This document shows positions 1 through 9,571 of a stretch of 64,000 nt of DNA, piece after piece. The position numbers and the translations under genes were made by a program. The notes beneath the pieces are model-generated. The model saw only the letters and a program-made list of their open reading frames with translations. It searched no databases and was not told where the DNA came from. The number at the start of each line of letters is the position of its first letter. Position 1 is the first letter of the stretch. Origin of the DNA: Tridacna crocea (Eukaryota; Mollusca; Bivalvia; Cardiida; Cardiidae). The stretch covers positions 33,822,619-33,886,618 of the forward strand of contig OX031071.1 in assembly GCA_943736015.1 (NCBI GenBank). Direction: 5' to 3'.

Positions 1-30
1 GTTGTCTGCGTATGTCATAGTCTTGATTTA

Positions 31-205
31 ATTTACGTTTATCTATCGTCGCCACCGGTTTCACTGTCACACGGGACCTCGGTTTAACGTCTCATCTGAA
101 AGACTATTAGTAATTTTAGATGGCCAGCCGTGGGGATCTAACCCACACCCTCATGATCACGAGTTCTATGCTCTACCAACTGATCTATGCAGGCTGGTTT
201 GTCAC
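31..205 (-). mobile_element. tRNA-derived SINE, internally deleted copy
   Basis: Read on the minus strand, the right part is a tRNA-like head. Its A-box region is degenerate (GATCAGTTGGTAGAGC-like) and its B-box is GGTTAGATCCC-like. It is followed by a body shared with the copies at 3838-4125 and 38044-38325. About 110 bp of the body, present in those copies between CGCCACCGGTTT and the CACACGGGACC segment, is missing here. No coding potential. Confidence 0.7.
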
Positions 206-511
206 AGTCTTCGAAGATTTGACCTGTCTGATATGACGCATCGTTCCCCCGATATTGAGATGATTGTGGTAATACGCGCTATAAAGTAGCAATGGAGAAA
301 ATAGCTTTTATCAATTGATACGTTTGAGAAAAAATCAGACCTGTTTTAGCTCCAGATTTCTCTAAACTGCTGAACATCACCAGGTAGCGTTTTATTGTGT
401 GAACGTTTATTTTAATTTGAAATTCAAAGGAACGGTTGTCGCGTAGAAAAGTAGTCCGGTTTTGCCCCGCGGATGCCCAAATTAGATAGATAAGTATTTG
501 TAGAATGCCAA

Positions 512-1040
512 CTAGCGCGAGATAACGCAGTAGGTATGGCATAGGACTGGAGAACGTGATGTTTAGAGTCACTGAAGGATGTGGGTTTGATTCCAACAGC
601 TGGCCACCCAAAATTATTAATAATCTTTCAGATGAGACGGTAAAACGAGGTCCCGTGTGACGGTGCCATGCATCGAGCACGTAAAAGAACCAGGCGAAAC
701 TTAACCTATTACCAAACATGAAAAAAATTAGACTGGTCCAAATTGAAAGCAATTGCAGGCGAAATAATAAACGGAATTCAAAAATTGAAATTTGTTTCCA
801 GCAGGGTAGACAAAAGAATGGGAGAAGGAGAAAATGCTGGTAACCAGCATTTTCTCCTTCTCCCATTTTTTTCCATTCCCACAATGTTTTCAAAAGGTTT
901 TTATCTGAGGTTCGTAAAAACCAAGGATTGTTTGGTACTGAGTTGAGATGGGTTTCGTGTTGTACCTACACCATACCCACTAACAATACTAACATCCCTC
1001 GGTGGTGGGGAGGAGGGGGGTGGGGGCGTCGCCCATATTT
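512..1040 (+). mobile_element. tRNA-derived SINE split by a MITE
   Basis: This is a plus-strand copy of the same SINE family. The B-box GGTTTGATTCC and body run to 700, a MITE occupies 701-946, and the SINE resumes at 947 with GATGGGTTTCG. The uninterrupted sequence is seen in two other copies (3941-3955 and 38146-38160, minus strand), so the insertion point can be read to the base. The tRNA-like head is degenerate at its 5' end, so the start is approximate. Confidence 0.7.
701..946 (-). mobile_element. TTAA palindromic MITE inserted in a SINE
   Basis: Left end TTAACCTATTACC, right end GGTACTGAGTTGA, palindromic core around 825-870. It sits exactly where empty SINE copies read CTTAGGATGGG (minus-strand view). 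The sequence is consistent with target TTAA, duplicated as TTAA on the left and TTGA on the right. This copy is the best evidence for the element boundaries. Confidence 0.9.
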
Positions 1041-1417
1041 GTAGAATGGCATCTAGCGGGAGAGATAATGGATGAAAACTGAGAATCCATCCAATAGAAG
1101 AAAAACATTTCTAGTTCGGGAAAGAGTTTGTTAACTGTACTTGAGACCTTTATTAGTCTCTCATTGGACCTACTAAGTTGACAATTTGTGCATCTCATTC
1201 ATTAGGCCTAACCGATTCGGAATGGAAATTTTGGACTTTTAAATCAAAAGTGAGGTGTTTTGACTGTGGGACGTATTTATCCCAGTGTACAGCATGAAGA
1301 AAATAGGTGATACTGTCATTTTTCACAGATTTTATCGGTAAATTCTTTTGACAAGTCCAAATATAGATCTAACAGACTTTCAACAGTATGATACTGGACT
1401 TTTTGCACTACAACTAG

Positions 1418-1450
1418 TGCGCATGCGCGTAAAACTAGTGCGCATGCGCG
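1418..1450. promoter_or_regulatory. Tandem NRF1-like palindromes
   Basis: Two copies of the palindrome TGCGCATGCGCG (1418-1429 and 1439-1450) lie 21 bp apart inside a perfect 21-bp tandem duplication. This matches the known NRF1 consensus (YGCGCAYGCGCR). No gene start could be recognised next to them, so a promoter role is only a possibility. Confidence 0.35.
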
Positions 1451-1493
1451 TAAAGCGGACTTATGGGATCGAATTTCCTTGGCAACGAACGGC

Positions 1494-1722
1494 GTCCTCT
1501 GTGAATGAATGTCAACAATGGAAGCCGTCCTTCTGTAGTAAGAAGTTCTTACCAAGTCTTATCACTAGATTTTTTTCTGCCAATACTTTGACAAACGAGT
1601 TAGAAGTGATTACGTGATTTGGACATAATCGATCAGATTATAACCTTGAAAGGTAAAGTAGATCTACATAGCTTATATTTAGTCTTGAATCGATTTCAGT
1701 ACCCGGAAGTAAATTGTAAGGG
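1494..1722 (+). repeat. Dispersed direct repeat, copy 1
   Basis: About 230 bp, starting TGAATGAATGTCAACAATGG and ending near ACCCGGAAGTAAATTGTA. It recurs in the same orientation at 9171-9389 with scattered substitutions and small indels. No reading frame is conserved between the two. It could be a segmental duplication or two copies of an unrecognised repeat. Confidence 0.75.
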
Positions 1723-2281
1723 CCTTAGACGCAATTTGTCACATTGTTCAATAGAATGAGGTGCGGAATCGCTAGCAAGAGAGCTCGGGGTCCTAATTTC
1801 TTCAAACTGAAGTAGATCTAGCTGATGATCAATCAATTCAGTTCAGATGGAAACGACCGTAATACGCGAGGTTAGATGTAGGTACGGAATCGGCCGAGTT
1901 TCACGATGAGTGAATTCAGAGGTCACCATACGTTACATAGAAATACCGAAATTGACCGAAATGGGTTGAAACGGACCGAAATGGGTTGAAACGGACCAGA
2001 ATGGACCTAAAGTAACGATATAAACTATTTTGGCATTACTTCAGTTATTTGTCAAAACCCATGTAAAGAAAGGGAAAACAAACGGAACGGACCTGAACAG
2101 ACCTTAAGAAATACATATGTATATGGACTTGTCAACCAGTGAGAAACTCCGAGACATACCCAAAAAACAGAAAAATATTTCCGATATTTGTACAAGAATT
2201 TAGTGCCTTCCTGATGTTCCATTGTTTTCTAAATTCAAAGGTTAGCTTCTGCTCTATGTTCAGGTCCATTGCGGTATTTCT

Positions 2282-3060
2282 TACCTTCAGTCTGAAGGTC
2301 TGCTCCGATGCTATTTTTGTTTCTGGTCTCCGCAGGCCTTCATATCAGCCCCTCTATAAACACTTCTGGAATTAATATGATTTTACCCACCTCTTTTCGA
2401 ATGGCTCTATGCGACAAAGTGTCCAGTGACAGCTAATAAAATGGGCATGGATCGTTAGATAAGTGATTAATCTTTAAGAGCACACAAAATGTGCTGCAAA
2501 ATAGCAATTAAATCAATGGGAATTTACCTTTTTTCCCAACATAAATAAATCCAGTGTAATTTGTAAACAACTAACACAGCTACTTCCGTTAGACAGGCAT
2601 GCGCACTCAACGGAATTTAAATTTTGTACAGTCTGGTTCCCTAATCCTAAACAGCTATGTTCGATCAAGGTGTGTTTGTTTACAGCAAAATTTGCAACTA
2701 AACCGTCCTGTAGCGTGTCAGAGATACTGCGATTTCTGCCGAGACATGCGCATTGATAATCATGTTTTGATTTCTGGTGAAGTAGGTCAACGGTTATTTA
2801 CGTTGAAAAGTACAGATTTGCACAAAGGTAAGAGTTGGATATTAACTAACACCAGTTTTTTTTGTAAAGTTTAATCATTTCTAACGATCCATGCCCATTT
2901 TATTAGCTGTCATTGGAAATTTGGTCGCACAGAGCCGTTCGAAAAGATGCGGGTAAAATCGTATTTTTTCCAGATGGGTTTAATGAACGTTGGGCTGAAG
3001 GTGTTAGCGGAGACCAGTCACAAAAATAGCATCGGAGCAGACACCTTCAGACTGAAGGTA
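2282..3060. mobile_element. MULE-like element with ~190-bp TIRs and 9-bp TSD
   Basis: The terminal inverted repeats are about 190 bp (2282-2460 and 2881-3060), starting TACCTTCAGTCTGAAGG and ending with its reverse complement. The 9-bp direct repeat GGTATTTCT flanks both sides (2273-2281 and 3061-3069). Long TIRs plus a 9-bp target duplication are typical of Mutator-like elements. The 420-bp interior has no transposase, so the copy is non-autonomous. Confidence 0.8.
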
Positions 3061-3548
3061 GGTATTTCTATACTCCAGTATCCGGGATCTTTTTTAATTT
3101 ACTGACAGTTCTCACAATTCTACCTCTGATATTGGTATCCAGACGGTTCGACACCCAGTCATTTCGACACCCAGTCAGTTCAACACCTTTTGGTCATTTC
3201 GACCTCTAGTTTGGTCATTTCGACACCAAAAATTTTTTTTGCAAAATTTGGTTGTTTCGACACCCGTTCATTTGCAGTGTCAAAAATTTGTTTGTTGTGT
3301 GTGTGTATGTTTTTGGAGTTTGATAAGGAAATGGAAGTTTCTGAAAGGAAGTGGTTCATTGTTTTATTGTTCTGCAGTGGCAATACATGTAACAGATGAC
3401 AGCATCAAACATGTAACACAGGTTAATCAAAAATAACTATGCAGAAATTTTATTATTTTTTTCCCTTTACTGAAGTAAACTACAGAAATCAATATCTGAC
3501 CACACGAACTATTCCGTCCATCTTTCATCAACTGAACTCTTAATCTCC

Positions 3549-3770
3549 CTTAACTGTTACCACACAATCCCATGTTGTAATGGTCGACCCTCAGGTACAA
3601 GCCTTTTGAACAATTTGTAAAAAACAACCAACATGTTATCCTTTCCACACAATGTTTTCAACCATATCAAAGAAAACTTCCATCACATTGAGTTACATTG
3701 AATTTTTTGTCTGCAAATGCTTTCAAGTAACACACGCAGAAGTCAACGTTTTGATCGAGTCAAAATTTTT
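3549..3770 (+). mobile_element. Degenerate TTAA MITE copy
   Basis: It begins TTAACTGTTACCACACAATCCC, recognisably the family's left end. The core is decayed (ATCCTTTCCACACAATGTTTTC remains) and the CTGCAAATGCTTTCAA segment is near the right end. The right terminus is not clear. Confidence 0.6.
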
Positions 3771-3837
3771 TGTTGTTTGTTGTTTTCTCTTATAGACAAT
3801 CAACCATCATATTAGTTTCAGTGGAAAATGATTCATT

Positions 3838-4125
3838 GAATTTGCGTTTATTTATCGTCGCCAGCGGTTTCCCATATGGGCGATGCACCCTGAAGGCTGT
3901 TAGTATTGTTACGAGGGATAGTGCAGATACAGTACAAAACCCATCCTAAGTTTCGCCTGGTTCTTTAATGTGCTCGGTGTATACATGTAGCAACGTCACA
4001 CGGTACCTCGGTTTAACTTCTCATCCGAAAAAATATTAGTGATTCTAGATGGCCAGCCCTGAGGATCGAACCCACACCCTCATGATCATGAGTCATGCGC
4101 TCTACCGACTGAGCTATGTAGGCTG
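3838..4125 (-). mobile_element. tRNA-derived SINE, near full length
   Basis: Read on the minus strand, the head is TAGCTCAGTCGGTAGAGC (A-box) with B-box GGTTCGATCC. A body of about 200 bp follows and ends in GATAAATAAACGCAAATTC. Together with 38044-38325 it gives the intact form of the family and the empty site for the MITE at 701-946. Confidence 0.8.
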
Positions 4126-5370
4126 GTCTTCAGTGGAAAAGCTTGGCTTAACATTATCTATATCGAGTTTACCCTTTATTCTGCTAAATAATTGATGTGT
4201 ACATTTTAAACCAAAAGTAAAATCTAAAAGTTTGATATTTCAAAGTTATTTTGGGGGGGGAAAGATATTTCCTTATCGGTCAATGTAGAATGTAGATCCA
4301 ATATCAGAGCACACGTTTTATACAGTCTGACCTTCATTTACATTGCCTGCAAAAAGTCAGTAACTCGCTCTTAGCAGCGTAAGGGTGAGTTGCCCACACA
4401 TGACATCACAAGTCTGTAGATACATTTTTGCAATTCGCGCCAAACTTTGCAAACAGAGATTGGAAGGTCACATGACCAGGTGATATTTGTTCGAATCAGT
4501 ACATCGCATTAAGAATGTATTTTTTTAAAATATCTCAATTTAAAAATGAAAATAGTATTATTGAGAAACTGGAAGATACAATGGAATACACTGAGAATTT
4601 AGGTTATGTAAATTATGTGATTGAAATGAAACTGTAAATGAATATGATATTTCATATTTCATTGATTTGCATGTTCATCGTCCAGACAGAAGAAAAAATA
4701 AATCAAGCGTTGCAACAAAACATGACAAAGTTTGAAAAAGGTTATGCAACCACAGCTTGCAGCTGGTGAGATTCGAGATCGGACTTCACTCAACGTGCAT
4801 TCTAATTCTGTTTCAGCGCCAGCCGTTATAGAGGCTAGTTGATAACCGATTAAAGCTGCAGTAGATCTTAATTATTCGAAACATACAAAAAGGAGCAAAT
4901 TCATTTTGTTTGACATTAGGTGTGCTTACAAAATACACCTTCTTAAAGGGAGGTTGGGATATGAAGAGAGAGAGAGAGGTCACTTTATTGTTTCATATGC
5001 AGTTACGTTATTTTTTGGCTCTTTGATATTTTGATGGCACTGTTGTTTCTTAAAAATAAAGATGTTTCGTTGTGTCCTTGTGATAACTGGCCTTGAACAG
5101 GCGTATGGGATGTTCAGTGGTTGAAACTACCTTTTGGAAAACATTGAGGCAATATTCACTCATTAATTAACGCAAATCAGGACCGAGCACCATTAGCTCA
5201 ATCGCTTGCGTACATGACATAAAAGACATTGGGTAGCTGGATAGGACACCGGCTCGACCTATTTCTTATGCAGGAACGGGATTAATTCCTTTATCACAGC
5301 TGACTACTATTGCGATGATGGTTACATGGAAACTCAGCATGTGGCCTAGAATGAATATTGTGCTATGTAA
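4126..5370. other. AT-rich interval without recognisable gene
   Basis: No convincing frame or RNA gene on either strand. A short (GA)n run lies at about 4964-4980. The rest looks like old unclassified sequence inside the TTTCGACACC-array element. Confidence 0.6.
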
Positions 5371-5587
5371 CGCCCTCAGCCCTCAACAATACCAACTTTT
5401 AGCAACGGCAGGGAAAAAGCCTTTTGAAATCATTTTGGGAAAAGGAGAAAATGCTGATAACCAGCAACTCACAATGTTTTCTACCTTTTCAAAGAACAAG
5501 GTACATTTGAGTTCAAACTGAAATTGCCGTCTGCAAGTACTTTCTATTTGGGCAAAGCTAACATTTTGTCATCTTGTAAAGGGTTAA
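5371..5587 (+). mobile_element. Diverged TTAA MITE
   Basis: The right end GTAAAGGGTTAA and the family's GTCTGCAAGTACTTTC segment are clear. The core keeps only the left half plus GATAACCAGCA, the right arm is deleted, and the left terminus is poorly conserved. Confidence 0.6.
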
Positions 5588-5872
5588 GAAAAGCGCAGAT
5601 TTGTGTAAGGGTCGCCTCCAAATATACGTAACTGGAATTATGATGAAAAAGAAGTCAAAGTCAGGTATCAGATATTTATGGGATTCTGACCATTACAATT
5701 TTTTAAGTATAAAAGTTGGACGGAGCACTGGTAAAATGATCTTTAGAACGACATAGATAGGTGCACTGGTCGCAGCAACAAAATGGATACAGAAAGCAGA
5801 ACATTGATAAACACAGCAATTAAACTGTCTAGGAAAGCATGGATTGTTGCACTGGTTGCCACAAACCAATCG

Positions 5873-5922
5873 ATTGATCGATCGGTATATCAATCAGTCA
5901 ATCAATCAATCAATACCAAGAA
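5873..5922. repeat. (ATCA)n/(ATCG)n microsatellite
   Basis: A short run of ATCGATTGATCG grading into CAATCAATCAATCAATA. A simple tandem repeat with no other feature. Confidence 0.8.
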
Positions 5923-6364
5923 CAGAACATTGAAAAACAAATAAATTATGTCTAGGTAATGGGATATAACGGCAAAAAAATTGACATTCAGCTTTCGAAT
6001 TCGACATTGCCGATTACTTTTGCCCATTATTTGTATCGATATATATGTAAAACAATACAAAAACACATATTTCAATCACGCTCTTAAAAAAAAAATCTGA
6101 AATCTGACAAAGTAAACACTTAAAGTAGTTTTATTTTGTTATCTCATCTATAAATAACACTCGGAAAAAAAGTCGGGTGTCGAAACGAGCAAATTTTGCA
6201 AAAAAAATTTCACCGGGTGTCCAAATGAATTATGGACATTTCGTACCATAATCATTTCGTACCAGTCATTTCGTACCATAGGATTGGTCATTTCGTACCA
6301 TGAAATTACCATTTCGTACCGTATAAGTGGTCATCTTGTATCATGATTTCTCCGAGAAAATCTA

Positions 6365-7936
6365 TTTTAGGTAAGACCTGTGTAATGCACTTCCGATGAA
6401 AATTCTAATTGGTTAATAGATAACGATAAATAAGGATTTATGCAGAAATAATAATAACAGACATTTCTAACAGATCATAAATTCCGTTTATGTCTATCTT
6501 GAAATTATTTTTTGATACTTTTGTTAGTTTTCTGAAAAGGGAGGTAATTATTATTTCTTTTTGAATTGAGAATATAGTGGCTTTAGATTTATAAATGATA
6601 ATTCAAAGAAGGAAAAAAATGGAAACTAGAAGGCCCTGAAGGGCCTGAATATGCTCTACTGGCAGAGAATTCAATTTTGCCTTTTCATGAAAATCTGACA
6701 AGAACTGCGTACTTTGTCATGAAAACAAGAACTGGTAATTTTCAACTTGAAATGGTTTCTTTTCCCATACCATTTGCTGGATTTATTTCAAAATAGATAG
6801 GGTTGAAGCTATTGGTGAGATAAACAAACTGCAAGTTTCACAAAAATCAGGCAACAAATGCACATTTTATCCCGTAAACAAGAATTTGAAATTTTCAACT
6901 TGAAATGGCTACTTTTCCCATACTGTTTGTTGGATTTTTCTCAAAATCAATAGGGTTGAAGCTACTGATAAGATAAACAAACTGTGTGATTTTCATGAAA
7001 ATCTGGAAACAAATGCAGACTTTATTGCATAAGCAAGAATTTGAAATTTTCAACTTGAAATGGCTACTTTTCCCATACTGTTTGTTGGATTTTTCTCAAA
7101 ATCAATAGGGTTGAAGCTATTGATGAGATAAACAAACTGTGCAAGTTTCACGAAATTCAGACAACAAATGCAGACTTTATCGCGTAAACAAGAATTTGAA
7201 ATTTTCAACTTGAAATGGCTACTTTTCCCATACTGTTTGTTGGATTTTTTTCAAAATCAATAGGGTTGAAGCTATTGATAAGATAAACAAACTGTGCAAG
7301 TTTCACAAAAATCGGGCAATAAATGCGGACTTTATCGCGTAAACAAGAACTTGAAATTTTCAACTTGAAATGGCTACCTTTCCCATACTGTTTGTTGGAT
7401 TTTTTTCAAAATCAATAGGGTTAAAGCTATTGATGAGATACACAAACTGTGCAAGTTTCACGAAAATCGGACAACAATTGCAGACTTTATCGCGTAAACA
7501 AGAAAAATACTAACTGACGGACAGACGGACGGACGGACAGACGGTCTTACGAGACGGACCTTGTGAGGTCGAATTGCTCTTTATTCAATGTAACAAAAAT
7601 AACCCCATAAGAGCACCTTTTTAACCGCACTATCCCTAACCCTAACCCCAACCCCATACCTACCAGATAGACGGAATGAACCCCATAGAGACTAAATGTA
7701 CAGATACCCCGAATCCCACAATGTCGGGCTCGTAAGGGCAGACGGACAGACGTACAGACGGACGGACGGACGACGGAAACCACGCCATGACATAAGCTCT
7801 GCTGGCTGAAAGCCAGTAGAGCTAAAAATTAATGGGTGAATGTAATTCAATAATACTCATTTTTAATTATAGCTAATTTTGCAGGATGATATTTTAATGG
7901 AAATAGCTGTTTTCCATTACACAGGTCTTGCCTTAA
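6365..7936. mobile_element. GGTAAGACC-TIR element, interrupted copy
   Basis: Inverted ends are GGTAAGACCTGTGTAATG (6370-6387) and CATTACACAGGTCTTGCC (7915-7932), followed by TTAA. Outside the foreign 6626-7823 insertion it matches the copy at 55690-56058 (opposite orientation) and, more weakly, 39065-39440. Uninterrupted length is about 370 bp. No transposase. Confidence 0.75.
6626..7823 (-). mobile_element. Helitron/Helentron-like element, 'CTAG' family
   Basis: On the minus strand it runs from hairpin AGCTCTACTGGCT/AGCCAGCAGAGCT to hairpin AGGCCCTTCAGGGCCT followed by CTAG. The interior holds about five direct repeats of roughly 150 bp (e.g. TTTGAAATTTTCAACTTGAA ... GGGTTGAAGCTATTGA) and a GACGGACG microsatellite near 7513-7560. 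It lies in an A-run of the host element; the copy at 55690-56058 shows the uninterrupted A-run. A 3' hairpin, a CTAG end and T-run insertion fit Helitron-type elements, here non-autonomous. Confidence 0.65.
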
Positions 7937-8746
7937 ATAATAGAAAATAACAGTTGAACTTAGATGTAAAAAAGTTTATTTGATTAATAATACTTGCAAT
8001 ATAAGATAAGATCATAATACATATAAACGAAACATAATGTATGAATGTATGGATGAATGATACAGTGATGATTTTTTTGCCTTTTCATTCGACATTTCTA
8101 TTTCAATTTTGTAACAAATATAATTAAAGGCAAACACCAAACAAATTATTTTCAAAATGTAATTACCAATCTTGTAACAATCATTAACCAAACAATGTAA
8201 TTATCTATAAACTGTGTCAAACATCGATTGCTTCCTTTAATTGATTAGCGAATATTTACTTTATAAACGTATGCAACAAATGCACTTAAAAAACTTTTTG
8301 CAATTATAAAAGCAACATTTTTTAAAACTTCACAGAAAAATACAATTTAATAATCGTTAAATAAATAAACTATCAACTCGGTACGAATTCGTAAGTTATG
8401 GTACGAAATTGTAATATTTTGGTACGAAATGGTCAATGCATGGTACGAAATGGTAATATAATATATGGTACGAAATGGGTATGGTACGAAATAACTGTAT
8501 ACCGTCCAAATGACCGGGTGTCCAAATGACTGTTATTTATGATATTTAATGTTTCTGATTAGTTATACATCGGTTCTCGATTTTCTCCTTGGTTCTTAAG
8601 TCGAGGGCCTTTGAGGGTCCTTACAGGTCCATTCCGGATTTTCCATTCAATTTAATTCTGGTTCATTTTGATGATTCAAATTTGCGGTATTTGATACCTC
8701 TGATATGAATTTGGTCCCTTCCCGACGTTCCAGTTGTTTTTTTTTT

Positions 8747-8975
8747 TTAACCCTTTCCCAAACAATCCCTGGTTTTTACGGGTCTGGAATAGTAGCCTTT
8801 TGAAAACATTGTGGGAAAAGGAGAAAATGCTGGTAACCAGCATTTTCTCCTTTTCCCACAATGTTTTCTACCCCATCATAGACAGAAATCATCTTTTAAG
8901 CAAGAGTTGAATTGTCTTCTGCAAATGCTTTCAATTTGGCCTAGTCCAAAAGTTTGGCGTTTGGGAAAGGGTTAA
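8747..8975 (+). mobile_element. TTAA palindromic MITE, best-preserved copy
   Basis: This is the reference copy. TTAACCCTTTCCCAAAC (8747-8763) and its exact reverse complement (8959-8975) form 17-bp terminal inverted repeats including the TTAA target. The centre, 8802-8867, is a perfect 66-bp palindrome (33-bp arms, GAAAACATTGTGGG ... ATGCTGGT on the left). Between core and ends the two flanks differ: the left has AATCCCTGGTTTTTACG, the right has CTGCAAATGCTTTCAATTTG. No ORF. TTAA target plus CCC-starting ends are those expected of piggyBac-type transposase. Confidence 0.9.
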
Positions 8976-9170
8976 TTCATAGAATTGCCTCCTAAGTAGG
9001 GCCCGTTCATATCTTCCACTTTTTCCTCACTTCTAGAAAAGATTATTTTTTTTCCCATTCATTTCGACGTGTTGTAACACTTTTCATAGTATCTTACGTC
9101 TATACCGGTCCATTCCGGTCCTCCGGTACGATCCGGTTCATATCGGTATTTCCATGATACGCCCTCTGTT

Positions 9171-9389
9171 AATGAATGTCAACAATGGATGCCGTCCTCC
9201 TGTTGTACAAAGTTCTTACCGAGTCTTGCCGCTAGATTATTTTCCTGTCAATATGACAAACGGGTTAGAAGTGATTACGTGATTTGGACGTAATTAAATC
9301 CATCAGATTATAGCCTTGAAAGGTAAAGTACATAGCTTACATGTATATGTAATCCTGAATCGATTTTATTACCCGGAAGTAAATTGTAC
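9171..9389 (+). repeat. Dispersed direct repeat, copy 2
   Basis: Partner of 1494-1722. It starts TAATGAATGTCAACAATGG and ends ACCCGGAAGTAAATTGTA. It begins a few bases after the putative right end of the 1938-9165 element. 9390-9571 shows nothing recognisable. Confidence 0.75.
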
Positions 9390-9571
9390 TAGTTAGTTAA
9401 ATTTTGGATGAAACTGTTGGAAGTCTTTATATTTTGGGGCAAATGACGTGCATCAGAATGATGCCTCGGAATGTAAACTAGATACATATCTACACAGTAA
9501 CACAGGGTATGTTTACTGGTATTTTCATTCTCGGTATTTTGTTGTTAAAATCTTGGCCTCCTACCTTGATG

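Larger units (their letters stand above)
6233..8502. mobile_element. Element with inverted arrays of ATTTCGTACCA motif
   Basis: The left end (6237-6345) carries five or six copies of CATTTCGTACCA. The right end (8380-8490) carries the reverse complement GGTACGAAATG about six times. The outermost copies align as TTTCGTACCATAA/TTTCGTACCATAC. It is inserted in the right arm of the TTTCGACACC-array element and has itself received the element at 6365-7936. The 7937-8380 interior is AT-rich and non-coding. Confidence 0.6.
3143..8533. mobile_element. Element with inverted arrays of TTTCGACACC motif
   Basis: The left end (about 3143-3270) holds at least five copies of a TCATTTCGACACC-like motif followed by GCAAAATTTGGTTGTTTCGAC. 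The right end (about 6171-6232, resuming at 8508-8533) holds the reverse complement, GGGTGTCGAAAC ... GCAAATTTTGC ... CGGGTGTCCAAATG. The right arm is split by the element at 6233-8502. The interior (3271-6170) holds a SINE, two MITEs and otherwise AT-rich sequence without a gene. Confidence 0.5.
1938..9165. mobile_element. Putative outermost inverted-repeat element
   Basis: The left end has ATAGAAATACCGAAATTGAC followed by repeats of GACCGAAATGGG and GGAACGGACC. The right end, read in reverse, begins ATGGAAATACCGATATGAAC and carries similar GACCGGAATGGACC repeats. The pairing suggests a 7.2-kb element, heavily filled by later insertions. No target duplication was seen, so this is tentative. 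Confidence 0.3.

Noticed and set aside
279-893. 204-codon minus-strand open frame
   Set aside because: It runs through SINE and MITE sequence (including the MITE core); the apparent protein is a translation of repeats.
7640-7670. Telomere-like CCCTAACCCTAACCCC
   Set aside because: Only a few units inside a Helitron-like element; no array, so not an interstitial telomere.
7547-7783. 78-codon minus-strand frame
   Set aside because: Formed by the GACGGACG microsatellite and the end of a Helitron-like element.
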